From Penelope pileata (taxonomy: Eukaryota > Chordata > Aves > Galliformes > Cracidae), in the NCBI GenBank assembly GCA_013396635.1, contig WBMW01001277.1, forward strand, positions 642,373 to 706,372: 64,000 nucleotides of DNA, in the 5' to 3' direction. The translations under genes and the position numbers were made by a program. Below the pieces are notes generated by a model. That model did not search any database. It was not told where the DNA came from and saw only the letters and a program-made list of their open reading frames with translations. Position 1 is the stretch's first letter; every line of letters starts with the position of its first letter. Shown here one piece after another: positions 1 to 11,921 of the stretch.

Positions 1-3000
1 AGCTCACCCAAAGGCAAAAAATCAGAAAAAGGTTCTTGGGGGAAGAAAACCGAGGGGAGGAGGAAATGATAGGCTGCACCCTGGTCTGGCGACATTGGCA
101 AAATGATGTCAGGTTCTGCTGCCCTCTTGTAGGACAGAACTCCTGGTGTTGGTTGCAGGAGTCTCTGCTCCAGACACGGGGCTGTACAAAAGGCTCAAGA
201 GGTGGAAATGCATCCCAAGCTGCCAAAGCATTTCCTCCCAGATCTACTGGTTAGTCTTATCAGGAATATAATCATGATGCCTTTCTATCTGATACATAGG
301 ATGTAATTAGCTACTTAATTAAATGAGCAGATAGGAGTAACCATTTTAGATGTACGAAGCAAAGAATGCATTGTAACACTCTGTGTTCAAAGAAGCTGGG
401 ATTCCTGCTGGAGGAAGTGATCTGGCACCATGGAACTGAGATCCAGGCTCAAGCTCTTTTTATTCTGCAGTAGCATTTAAATGCAGTGATCTGGAACGGC
501 TGCCTAATTTGTTTACCATCTGAAGTACGTTTGCTGCATGTACTGAGACTTACAAATAAAAAATAATAATGAAGGTATTTTTTCACCTTGTTTGCAGAAA
601 ACTCATACACTTGTTTATATGAATTTTGAGAATTTAAAGAAGTTTTCAGTGTATGCAAAGCATTAAGCAAGACTAAAGAAAGAGACAAACCAGCAAACCT
701 TCACATTATACATGCATATTTTAGTTTAGAGACTTACAAAGGAATAACGCATCTTGGGGAAAAATCCAGGAAAACAAAAGGCACTGTTAAATTTCCTCTA
801 TGAAAACGGACTTCTAAAAAATGGACCAATCCAACCAGAACACAAATTCTGTGAAAAGAGCAGAACTGAGTGATGTCTTTGTATCCTGTAAAGCTTAAGA
901 AATAACCCCAGAAGACTCTAAAAAGATCTGCAAAGTGCAAACACAAGCAGAGGTATAGCTGCTGATAACCCATTTAGTCAAGCTAGCTGCTAAGATGGGG
1001 AATAATAAGCTCAATTGCTCAAAGTATAGGTACAGTTTGTTCTCTACCCAGCACAATGCAGTTTCAAGCTGCTCTCTGCTGCTGACTGAAATGCTCTGAT
1101 GTGTTTCACAGTATTTACTGTGTACTTAGTGTCTCAGTGAACATATATCTATGTATCTATACATTGTAGATCAACTTTTGTCCTCGTTTTTGAGGCTAGA
1201 GAGGTGTAAAAAAGCAGGTGACATTTTGATTTTTTTTTTTTTTAGGTTCAAAATCCTCCATTACCTAAGTTGTCTTTCAAATAAAGAAGAAAAAGTCTTT
1301 GGCTTTTTGCCAGACAATGGAAGGAGGCCAACCAGCCCCTTACACTACTCTTTAACACTTTACAAGCCACTTGTGAATCATGCACTGCAGACTAAATAAC
1401 AGAGCTTATATGTTCATGCGTAGTTGCGCATGCTGTCAGTGGAATTACTTGTACAGTAAGGTACTTTATTTGGAATGCACTGGTGCACCATTATTTATGA
1501 CCTTTGGAAAAAAGTATAGGTACAACAATATAACAATTTGACCACTCGATAAAAAAAAAAGGTTATGAATGAAGACAGATTGAGATGGAAGGGAAGCACC
1601 TCTGAATTGTGACAAGAGCAATCTCCTAGTTCATGTAAAGTATGAGAGGAAAAAAGAGCTTGAACTGAAAAGATTTTATTAGCTGGCTATGCATTACTAT
1701 CAAGGTTAATACTGGGAACATAGTGTAGAAGGGCTTCAACATGTTAGGTCCAATACTGCTGTACTTCCTCAAAGAAAACTCCTATTGAAGATTTTATCAG
1801 AGGGTGCAATGGTCTTGCTTGTAATTTTCTCAGATAAAAGGCCTTATTTTTCTTTTTGACTTGCGCATAGTTTGAACCTGTGGAAATAATTGGATATAAC
1901 TAAAAGATTTCTGTGAATCACAAAAGAGAAATAAAATATAACGTGAGGATAAGCTATATATTTTATTGGCTAGAAAGAGCATGTAGGGTAGCAAATAGTT
2001 CCCTTGACAACTGAAGTACAAAAAGCATGTTGTAATACAGCAAGAAATGAGAGAAGTCATGGCCCTTGCCTCTAGATAACTAAAAGATGTAGTAGTCATT
2101 TGCATGATGGAACAGCTATTTTATTTTGCAACATCAAATGTCAGATGCTGGATGTGACCTAATAAGCCATGCTGAAGGTGCTGCTCCCCTTGCTGGGGTT
2201 TCCTGGGGGCATGGCTCCAGGCATGGAGTGCAGCCAGGCCTCTCTGTGCTGCGGGGGGAAATGCAACCGTCCTTGTTACAGTGAGGAATGGGGATCATCC
2301 GTGATCATTCTTTTTGACAAAGTACTGAATCTGCTTAACTCCTTTCCATACCCTCTTCTCTTCCAAAGACCAAAAGAATTCAAAATATCCCCATTATCAT
2401 ATTGCATGAAGTAATGATAAGCTCTAGGTGATAAGGTGTTGTCTTTTACCTACAGCTGACAGGCAGCTGCCTTTGTACTGTCTGAGAAAACAGGCCCAGG
2501 CTAAGCAGAGATTTATACTGGAGCTCTGGTGGAGCAGCTGACTTGAAGCATTTCTCTTTTCTGTTTTGAGGATGGGGATGCCACATTCACAATGCATTGG
2601 ACTTGTCGTTACATCCTTCAGACAGTACAGCATGTCCTCTGTCCCTTAAGGAGTACTCCAGCACCAATCACACAACCATAGCCAGTGTCTGCGCACCTCA
2701 AGCTTGGAGGGTGAACTCCACTTGCCTGAGGTTTTTTAACACACTGTCCCTGCTAAGACATGCTGTCTGTCTGGATATGGCAGGCACTGAGGTACTGAGT
2801 GCACCTCGAATCTAACCTTCCTCAGGACAGGTTTTGCAGATATTCCAAAAGCAAAACCCAACAAATCAGATAAGCTGTGCTGTTTGGTGGAAGCTGAGAT
2901 GTAAGAGGGTCTGAAGACAACAAAGTAGGACTGCTGTGAAGCGCATTTCTACTTTGGCATGCCACTCTTCATGTGTATTTGGCATGACAATCTTGACAGG

Positions 3001-6000
3001 TCTAGATATCTTGCTGTGTCAATTAAAAAGAAAATGACTGATAATGTTTGAAATGGGGTATGCCATAAATCACCAAAATATGAGCACTTTCTCTGAAATT
3101 GTTCAATTCACCAGTTGCTTGGTTTTGTTTTTTTTTATATAACCGTTAATAGAGAGAAGTCTGGCTGTATGGACTGAGTGTGTTGCAATTAGCTATTTTG
3201 ACAATACAGTTTCACAACAAAGTTTCATTTAGACATAAAAGAGGAAGTAAGTCCAACATGTAGCAGTTCAGTCAGTTATAAAACCCCCTCACCTCTTAAG
3301 GGACTTTCTTTCTATACTTCTGCGCTATAGAGGATTGGAAATAAAGCACATCTCATCTTAGAAGTGCGCTTGAAAAGGAAATAAAAACAGAAGGTTGCAT
3401 TCTGGAGTAGGACAGACTCACAGGAAGCTCTGAACTGATTGCAAGACAACCAGTATTCTGTATCTGCTGGATCTTCAGAGGTAAGAACTAAAATGCACTG
3501 TGCCTTATATAAGTTATGAAAACGTTGCTCTTGCTTACCAAAGCGGCTTGATCCTGTTTGTGTGGGATCACATCTGGTTGCTGGTAAAATGAAGATAACG
3601 CTTTTCCTGACTGTTCTGAATGCATGTGCGTGTTTGCAGAGTCTCAGCCACCATCCACATGCAACTTCTGCTGACTTAGGAAGCAATAAGAGAATTTCAA
3701 AAGTGCTGTCTGTCTTCAAAACTGTGATTGACTGTGAGTGTGAAAAAAAAATTGATTGATCCTCTGATCTTTCTAAAGACTGTCATGAAATCATGCTGAA
3801 ATAATGTACTTCAAAATGCTTTTAAAGGGAATCTTAACAGGAGTATTGCTTTTATCACAACTATGGTATTTTTGCTGGTCTTTCTTTGCATGGTAGCGAA
3901 GAAGTGGAGTACCCTATCTGTAGACTAGAAATACAAGTAGGCACCGTAATAGATAAAAATAGGCATCACGTTAGAGTATGCTCATAGAAATATGTTCAGA
4001 CTTTTTTGAAAATAAGTTAAATAAAGAAATGTTGTCATTGTATTTTCTTGATTCACAGCCAATTTCCTGGTTCAATGCAAATTCACAGCAAGATGTGCGT
4101 ACACACACAACATGCACCCTCCCCTCCTTTTTTTACACTCTTCAGCAGATGTGAGTTATGTTCCGAGTCATGTTAGTGCACTGTTTACCCCCCTCTTCCC
4201 AGGATACCCCTTTTCTGTCTTTCTTGCTTTACTCTTCATTCTTTTTACTTCTAGAAACTGTATTCTCTTACATAACAGTCCCTTGTACTCCAACTGCTTA
4301 GATACAAAAAATTTTGGTCCAAATAGTTCAGTCATAGCAACAACCAACAACTCATTAAGATAAGCACAGAAATCTAGGGATGTTATTTGGCTTCCATCCT
4401 AGAGAAAAGCACGGTGTAGAAATACAATGTAGTCAAGTAACCCTTATGAATGTGGAGCTCGATCCGTTCCTGCCTCACATTTTGTATTGCTGCTTATAGT
4501 TCTGCATGTTTGATGTAAAATGCTATCAAATCAGACTGAAGGTGTCCTAAAACAACTTTGTGTGGGTATAGATGAGTAAGAAAAGTGTGGAAAGTGATAT
4601 ATCTGACTTGCTTTGTACAAGCCTCAAGCAACTTAAACTAATAAAACAGAATTAGATGGGAAATTATTTAAGAGCTCAAGAAGCTCTATTTACCCGTATA
4701 CAGTTTTCACTGTATTTTTATGGAAGCCTGTCCCACAAAACTCCACCTAAATATAAACCACCACTCAAACATATTAAGAAAGTACTTTCTGAAATGAGAG
4801 AAGTCAACTGCTCTTGGAGTTCATTGCCATCCATTTAGCATGATTAAAAATGGGTAGACATTTGTCAAACAAAAAATTTAACATTACAATAAACATGCAA
4901 AGTGTATTGTGTTACTGGGGAAGGAGTTCTTTCCTCTGTTGTTTCCTTCCACCTATCTGTCAAGGTTATTCCTTCATACTCTTGAAATACAGGATCATCA
5001 TCATCTCAAACTTTCTCTATTTTTTTCCTCACAAAGTGGAGAAAGTCTCTCTCTCTTGCAGGAGAGACTCCCAGCTGTCTTGCATCTCCTGAAATGTGGA
5101 CATGTGAATAAAGGCGGGCTGGGCTCAAATTTTATTTTGAGGGAAGACAAAAAGATCTGAGCTAAAGAGAATTGCAGGGACGAGGCAAGAGGGTCTTGGC
5201 TCCTGACTGCTGCTGCTGCAGTGATGCAGTCTCACGGCTCCCAGATCTTCCATGGCAGCCAAGGTAGGAAGATAGGCACACAGTGGGCAGCATTCAGATG
5301 CTTGAGTAGAAGCCCCTTTTTGCTAGTTCTCTTCTCTTCTGCCATGGGCAAAGTGGGACAACTCCAACCTCAAAGAGCAGCCCTCATTACTTTTACCCAA
5401 GCCAGCTCTGGGCACTGGACGTAGTCTTTATCAAATGGGGTTCAGACACCACAAATCCTTAGATTTCGTGCATTAAGGAAAGGCTACACTCATCCATATG
5501 CACAGCTTATTTTACTACCTTCTTCACTGTCCTGGTTTCCTGTGCTGGCTTCCCAGGAGCTGCTTCATTCCAGCCCTGGTGAAAGGTGAAATTTGAGTCC
5601 TGCAGCATATGCAGGCCCTCTGTGCCAGCCTATCCTGCTTGCCAGGGGAACTCTTTCATGCATGCCCTGCAATTTGAGGTGCGTCTCAAACCCCAGTGAA
5701 GGGATCTGTTTTTCCTTAGACTATAAAAGTCTCTGTTAAGACTGGGAAAAAAGTAATAAAGGTGGATCCACAGTGTTTGAGTTTCCTCCTGACAAGGAGA
5801 CTTTAATTATGGCCCAATCTAGTAAGTCAGTTAGAACTTAGTTAAGTTATAGTTACAGCCTAACTGAGCTATGCTTAAAGCTACACCCTGTGCTACAGCT
5901 TGAACTGAATGTACCCACTGCACAACTTTAGTGCTGTTCAGAGTCTCATTCAGAGAGCTGAAAGCCAGGCATATTCCATTTCAAAACACGCTTGTCTCTT

Positions 6001-7234
6001 CTGTGAGCTTTCAATTCCCTCCTTTTGCAATGCAAAAGAATGTCCCCTTCCCTGCTGAGCTGTGATCCCAGCTGGCACCATGTTCTTTCCATTCTCCCTA
6101 GTAACTTTTGATTGTACTCAGCTTTTTTATATAGGACACAATTTATCATATCACTTTGTGTACATTTCTCAGGCTTTCCTTAAGATTTTTGTTTATTCTG
6201 AGCCAAGAACTCCCATTCTATTTGTTTGCTCCCAGACTCTAATATGAGGTCTTTATGCAAACATTGGCACAATCTCCAAGCATTATATTCCAGCAAATTT
6301 GCTGCCACTCGGAAAATAGTAGCAATACCACTGGATTCTCCATGTGGCTTTAAACATTCATCCTGCCTTCAGGCTTTTCTTCCTCTTAAGAACTGAAGAA
6401 AAACCCCAGGGAAGACAATATGACTTTTCAAGAACTTCTAAGAGTAATAAAGATTGTGGTAACATAGCAAAGACTGCAAATCAGGCAGCCTTCTCCCTCT
6501 GCCTCCACTGCAATCTGTGCTTAGATAAGATGCAGACAGTTCCCATTGCTGACACAGTAGCTGCACAAGAAAATATCTGTTTGTTCACCTCGCGTGCAAA
6601 ATGCATCAGATCAGTATTGTAAGCAGAACTGTTTTTCCTTGTGCAACAAAAGTCATGCAATTACTTTCAGGACAAGGGAAGTGAATATCAAATTTAAGGA
6701 GCATGAAACTCAAAATATTGGAAGGCATTAGGTATAATTCCCATGCACTTGGAATCTCAGTGTATATGCGTGTGTATGGCACAGGAGGAGGATTAAGACA
6801 AGGGACACAAGAAAGTAGAATTAATGAAAACTCTCATCCTTGTCTGATATAAAATACAAAAATTAAGGGTGACTCCAACATGTGGTCAACCTTCAGCAGT
6901 GTTGGAATAATGTGACATGGTTATATATCAAGTATTAGGACCAGAGACGTATGCAGCTCACTTCTGCATTCCAGCTCTCAACACTGCCTATCAAAATTTC
7001 AATTAGATTTCCTGGCAGTTCTGTGAACATTGTCAGATTAGTGCCAGAGTCCTTGCAACCTTCTGAGGGTAACCTTGTAACTACGCAGCAAAGCACATAG
7101 TTCCTAAGCCTGATGGGAGCCTGATCTTTTTGAATTTGCTAGTTCTTTTGTTTCCTCTCCAGTCTGGGACTGTGTGCTCTAAGCCTCTGAAAACAAGTAC
7201 CGCAGAATGCAACACAAAGAAATGAAACCAGCAG

Positions 7235-7244
7235 TTTCGTTTCC
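7235..7244 (-). promoter_or_regulatory. Candidate PU.1-IRF composite element (EICE)
   Basis: Read on the minus strand the site is GGAAACGAAA, an exact fit to the ETS-IRF composite consensus GGAANNGAAA, followed by CTG. A pair of closely spaced GAAA half-sites lies just upstream at about 7218-7227. The site is 2.3 kb before the TASL coding exon. In mammals TASL is expressed in myeloid and B cells, where PU.1 with IRF4 or IRF8 uses such elements. The consensus occurs by chance about once per 30 kb, so this is suggestive only. Confidence 0.3.
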
Positions 7245-8344
7245 TTAATGCATCACCTTATGATAGAAACGAGATACATCTGGGCAGTAGGAAAGACAGA
7301 AGTGTCACATGCTACCTGAGTGCACATGGCTTTGTGCATTTTGGTTAAGAAGTGAATAGGCCATATGTTATATTTTCACTCATTTCTCAGAATCAACGTT
7401 AAAAATAAGTGTAGGAATAAGTGTATAACAATTCCAGATTCAGGCTAGCCTAAGCTGGTGATAACTTGACACTAAAGCTCTCTCGCGCAGGGTGAGCAGG
7501 GGAAGGGAACAAGGAGGGCAAGGAAGAAGGAGGAGGAGGAGGAGGGGTAGGTTTACAACCTGAGCAGCTCAGGCATTTGGGTAAGATTTCTGTGGTGGTA
7601 CCTTTGCCACAGCTAAAACCTAAAGCAAGACAACAGCAATGTACTGCAAGGAATGCCAAGCCCCAGATATGTTTTTTGCTTTTTTTTGCTCTCATGTAAA
7701 GAGACTACACTAAATGTTACCTGCCTGTGGGAAGTCTCATACAACATGCAGCAGCAGAGGGGGGTCCAGGGTCACCAAAGCAAGTGTTTGGACACATTTA
7801 ATTTTCATAAACTTTGCCTTCTGAAGGAATTTTATTTTTCTTTCAGCTGCCTTCTTCATAATGTGGAAATGATTTATTTACCCCTTGAGGAAAGTTGTTT
7901 CTCATGCTGCCTTCTTGCCAAAAATCTTTTTGCATAAAGTCCATAGACAGGTTTTAGCCAACACTTATTACTATTGCAGCACTTTGCACTAGAGACTGTA
8001 ACACAAGAAATGCCTGCATAAGAAATGAAATTCTTTTCACTCTTGTAAAATGTAAGTCAAACCGTCCACAGCAGCATGGGGCAGTACAGCGTCTGCCAAA
8101 GAGATCCCACCTCCCTGCTCACAGCATGAGGTATAGTGCTCCTTCACAGCAGCTGTTTTGACAAATAACTGGGACATATGTTTAAATCGACACAGACAAT
8201 GCCCATAAGGATTAAAATGATATAAATGGATTAAACAGCAAGTGAAAGAAGTAATCACTGTTTAAACAAAGACAATTTATTTGCTTCTATATCACATTTT
8301 GTTATGTAGAAATTAATATCGGCATATCTATCAAGATTTACTTT

Positions 8345-8409
8345 CTCTTTGCTGGACCACACAATTTCTTTATGACAGCTCTTTGCTGGACCACACAATT
8401 TCTTTATGA
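8345..8409. repeat. Two-copy tandem duplication, 34-bp period
   Basis: A 31-base unit at 8345-8375 recurs without a mismatch at 8379-8409, with three spacer bases between the copies. The unit contains the string GCTGGACCACACAATTTC. The absence of mismatches suggests a recent local duplication, probably by replication slippage. Confidence 0.9.
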
Positions 8410-9500
8410 TGTCTTTCCTGTGAATCATCTCCTTGACGTCTGTTTAAATAAAGGACACAAAGGTGCAGTTCAGAACAATTATATGGCAGTGGAACTGCTT
8501 AAGCGTGGGCAGAACATTTGCTGATGTGCAGACACATTTCTGTCCTTGCTAGTGAGTCTTGTCTGTCACTGTTAATGTCTACAGAGATTTTGAGACTGAG
8601 CTGCCAGCTCAGAGACTGGAGATCATTGACTGCTAGAATCAAAAAGCTGATTTCAGAGCTCCTGATACTCAATCCAGCAGTGAAGGAGCTGGAGTATTTC
8701 TGAAATGCACATCTCCCTGTACATTGCACTGAAATGTGTCTCTTCAACAGTACACTATGGATTTCTGTGTCTAGGGTAGTCAGTTTAAGAAGATCCATTT
8801 ATAGTAACTGGAGAGTGATACGCATATCTACAGCATCTCATTTTGATTTGGGTTTCTGAACCAAATCAGATGAATCATGCCTGCAAAAAGCCTTGCTTGT
8901 GCCACTGACATTTTAATGGCAAAAAACTACAGACAATTTCATTTAGCTTATCATAAAGAAGTGCTAAATGCTAATTTAATGATCTGGGATTTTTTAGTGA
9001 AAAGGGAACCACACCTACAGTCTGATCAGTATGGAAAAGAAGGGGTTATACTCTCAATATGAATCTAAGATTGACATAGTTCAGAAGCAGGTGACAAGCC
9101 ACACACCATAAAAGTTGCTTCAAAGCATATGGGAAAGGTGGGGAAAACCCTTGGCTTCTGAACTGAAACCAAAGGCAAATATATAAATAGTTAAGTGTAA
9201 GCTATTATAGCAATTATTGCAACAAACCACCTGTTCCTCTCTTCCCAACTCACTTGTCTTTGGATGCATCATCCATACCATATGCTACGTTATGCAGAAT
9301 ATATTTTGATGTGATTGAGTTAACAGCACAATGGGGAGACGATCTGATCGTGCAAGTCCCCCAGAAAGACAGACACCTGTTAATGCCCAAACTGGAAGCA
9401 TATCTCTGCAGCTAGTAACAAACGTGTGGGTATGATAACCACACAGTGATTTGGTAGTGAACTAATGGTTTCTTCTTGTCATTTTTATCTGCTGGTGGTT

Positions 9501-9518
9501 CCTTTCCTTTCTTAAAGG
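9501..9518 (+). other. Probable splice acceptor before the TASL coding exon
   Basis: A pyrimidine-rich tract (CCTTTCCTTTCTT) ends in AAAG at 9514-9517, one base before the ATG at 9519. An in-frame TAA lies at 9513-9515, so the genomic frame cannot extend further upstream. Mammalian TASL has its whole coding sequence in the last exon with the start codon close to the acceptor, which fits this arrangement. If the acceptor is used, the exon begins at 9518. Confidence 0.55.
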
Positions 9519-10394
9519 ATGCTGTTGGAAGGTTACCTTTACAGAATTGCCTACCTCTGTGAAGACCTGAACTCTGAGCTCTGCACCAACCAAGCAGCAG
9601 AGGAAGTGGTGTATGAAATGAGAACCATTAACTGTTCTTCTGGAGAAGAAGCACAAGGAAAAAGCCTCCTTCAGAGACACAGATCTGCTGGCAGATGCAT
9701 TTCCTCAGTCCACTCTAGAGGTAGCAAACACAGCAGAAGGCAGAAGGACAATCTCCTACAGCCCATGCAGCACCCACTGCCCCAAGGGCAGACATCTCCA
9801 GCGACGGATGTCTGCGAAGGGCTGGCAAGAAAAGACACCTACCTGGTTCCATCCTCCTGCAAAAGCATTTGCAAGAACTACAACGACTTGCACATAGCTG
9901 GAGACTGCGTGGTTCCTATTAGCTCAGTGGCGACGGATTTTAACTGCGACAGTGGCATAGGCCCCTTCCTGGAGTCCTCAGAGATTCCTCCGCCCATGGA
10001 GTCTGTGCGGGTCCCCCCCAGTGAGACAGGCCGCAAGCAGGCCCAAGGCTTCTCATCGTGCTGGCGGCTGACGAGCTTGGTGCCACACCAGCAGCCTCTC
10101 TCTGACTCGGCCCTCAACGACTACCTGGAGCAGAAGCTGATGGAGCTGTACAAGCAGTACATCATGGACAGCACAGCCAACAGGGCGTCCCCCACTCGCA
10201 TCCTGGCCTCAGAGCTCATCATGACTAACGTAGACCAAATCAGCACGCAGATATCACGAGAGAGGAATATGGAGACCACCAAGGCCAAAGACATCGTCAT
10301 CAGCCGCTTCTTGCAAATAGCCAGTGAACAAATATCCTCAGAAATTAGTACACCCAGTCTGCATATTTCTCAGTATAGCAACACTAATGCATAG
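9519..10394 (+). CDS. TASL: TASL: TLR adaptor interacting with SLC15A4 on the lysosome
   Basis: Single-exon frame of 291 codons, close to the roughly 300 residues of mammalian TASL (CXorf21). In mammals the protein sits on endolysosomes bound to the transporter SLC15A4. After TLR7/8/9 stimulation it is phosphorylated and recruits IRF5 for type I interferon and cytokine induction. Recognition rests on several conserved blocks: the hydrophobic N terminus MLLEGYL (residues 1-7), which in mammals engages SLC15A4; TYLVPSSCKSICKNYNDL (107-124); SSEIPPPME (153-161); LEQKLMELYKQYIMD (203-217); ILASELIMTNVDQIS (228-242); and STPSLHISQYSN (277-288). The last contains the pLxIS motif S280-L-H-I-S284, whose final serine is the IRF-docking phosphosite. 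No signal peptide or clear transmembrane helix is seen. The middle (about 18-105 and 165-195) is serine-rich, probably disordered, and the least like mammals. The ATG has A at -3 and the N terminus matches the mammalian start. No frameshift or stop interrupts the frame, so the gene looks functional. Confidence 0.95.
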   Translation: MLLEGYLYRIAYLCEDLNSELCTNQAAEEVVYEMRTINCSSGEEAQGKSLLQRHRSAGRCISSVHSRGSKHSRRQKDNLLQPMQHPLPQGQTSPATDVCEGLARKDTYLVPSSCKSICKNYNDLHIAGDCVVPISSVATDFNCDSGIGPFLESSEIPPPMESVRVPPSETGRKQAQGFSSCWRLTSLVPHQQPLSDSALNDYLEQKLMELYKQYIMDSTANRASPTRILASELIMTNVDQISTQISRERNMETTKAKDIVISRFLQIASEQISSEISTPSLHISQYSNTNA

Positions 10395-10470
10395 TATTTG
10401 AGTGACTGCAGTTAGAATGCCCTTATGTTCTGAAAACTCAATTTTTCGTTTTTTTTTTTTTCTCTTAAGA

Positions 10471-11166
10471 CATAGAATCGTAGAATCATAGAAACACGAA
10501 GTTGGAAAGGACCTACAAAATCATCTAGTCCAACTATCCTCCTATCACCATCACTACCCACGAAGCTACTAAATCACATCCCTTAGCACCTCATCCAGAC
10601 GCTTCTTGAACAGCGCCAGGGACGGTGACTCCACCACCTCCCTAGGCAGGCCATTCCAGTGCCTGACCACTCTTTCAGAGAACAAGTTTTTCCTTATATC
10701 TAATCTAAATTTCCCCTGGTGCAACTTATGGCCATTCCCTCTTGTCCTGTCAGTAGTTATCCGGGAGAAGAGGCTGACCCCCTCCTAACCACAGCCTCCC
10801 TTCAGGAAGTTGTAGAGTGCGATGAGGTCTCCCCTGAGCCTCCTCTTCTCTTCTCCAGACTAAAGAATCCCAGCTCCCTCAGCCGCTCCTCATCAGACTT
10901 GTGCTCCAGACCCCTCACCAGTTTTGTTGCCCTTCTCTGAACACGTTCCAGGGCCTCAATGTCTTTCTTGTAGTGAGGGGCCCAAAGCTGAACACAGCAC
11001 TTGAGGTGCAGCCGCACCAGAGCTGAGTACAGGGGAACGATCACCTCCCTGCTCCTGCTGGCCACACTATTTCTAATACAGGCCAGGATGCCATTGGCCT
11101 TCTTGGCCACCTGGGCACACTGTCGGCTCATGTTCAGCCAAGCATCAACGAACACCCCCATCTTTC
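10471..11166 (-). mobile_element. CR1 LINE, 5'-truncated, reverse-transcriptase C-terminus retained
   Basis: Reading on the minus strand, the element ends with the CR1 3' tail of ATTCTATG-type repeats (10471-10495). It is preceded by the hallmark text about a weak association of a line and first measures, namely the conserved block TCCAACTTCGTG. Upstream, 10802-11161 is an open frame of 119 codons matching the C-terminal part of CR1 ORF2. It contains PLYSALVRLHLKCCVQLWAP and ERVQRRATKLVRGLEH. Family copies continue after SLEKRR with a sequence like LRGDLIALYN. Here that sequence is in another frame, so a one-base indel ends the ORF early. The element is 5'-truncated as usual for CR1. Its fairly intact coding part makes it one of the younger copies in the window. 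It lies antisense in the probable TASL 3' UTR. Confidence 0.93.
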
Positions 11167-11496
11167 TGCTTCATAAAAAATTATTTACTGTCTACCAGTT
11201 AAATCTTCCAGCACATATTAAGTAAAATATCTGTACTGTGCAGATGTCCCCCTATTGTGAGCCAGATGATTTACAGTTTTTCTAGACAAAGCTTTTCCCC
11301 AAAGGCTTATTTCAGTGAGGCACAGGCATTAAAAATAGTTTTAGCAGAAAAATGACTAAGAGCATATGACATTCTTCCACATTCTCTCTTTCTTCTCCCT
11401 TGCCTGATAACTCATCTCAACTTTTCTTCCCTGGAATCTGCCCTCCTACCTGAGGGCCTGTGTGAAGGTAAGGCTTCTCTCCCTGCAAGCACAGGC

Positions 11497-11690
11497 ATCA
11501 CAGAGCCACAGAAACAGAGTATTCAGGAGGTCACCTGGCCCATCTCCCTGACCCGAAGAGCTTTGCTTATGACACTCCTTCAGATGTTTTTATAATCTGT
11601 CCTTAAAGATATCAAGTAATAGACATTTTACAGCTTATTCTCTAACTCCAATTATTCAGTTGGTCTCTTCCTATTCAAAAGTTTCTGCAA
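11497..11690 (-). mobile_element. Old, diverged CR1-like fragment
   Basis: The plus-strand text runs from a CACAGAGCCACAGAAAC start through a 'cacctggcccatctccctgaccc' type block to a 'taatctgtccttaaagatatca' block. These resemble the reverse complement of the 3' region of older avian CR1 families. Divergence is high and the ends are approximate. Confidence 0.5.
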
Positions 11691-11921
11691 GCAAAAACTG
11701 CAGACGGACTTCATCAGCAGGAGCATACATGCATAGCTGTGTGCCTTACACTGAACTGAGCTTCTACAATGGATGCTGGTGATCTGTGATGACAGACAGA
11801 CACTGTGTTGGCCAGCAATTTACAGACCTGCACCTCTGGTGTGTCATGTGGGGATAGTGGTGACGATAAAGTAAATTCTACTTTCTCTTCAACCTCTTTT
11901 TAGGAGAATTCCAAATTGAAA

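Larger units (their letters stand above)
1..9517. other. Non-coding region upstream of TASL
   Basis: No protein-coding exon is recognisable on either strand. The open frames here are short, unrelated to families I know, and of the number expected by chance in A+T-rich DNA. Visible structure consists of a T14 run at 1230-1243, a GA-rich purine tract at 7521-7547, a 34-bp-period duplication at 8345-8409, and a candidate ETS-IRF composite site at 7235-7244. Mammalian TASL has non-coding 5' exons upstream of its coding exon, so a promoter and a 5' UTR exon may lie here. I could not place them from sequence alone. Exons of the human neighbour GK would be expected on the minus strand to the left, but none was recognised. 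Confidence 0.6.

Noticed and set aside
3312..3719. 135-codon minus-strand open frame
   Set aside because: No domain, no splice context and no family resemblance; the length is within chance for the window.
1..9517. Search for GK exons on the minus strand to the left of TASL
   Set aside because: GK is the expected neighbour, but no stretch matched its recognisable N-terminal or sugar-kinase motifs. It probably lies outside the window.
9878..10117. 79-codon minus-strand open frame inside TASL
   Set aside because: Reverse-strand shadow of the TASL coding exon.
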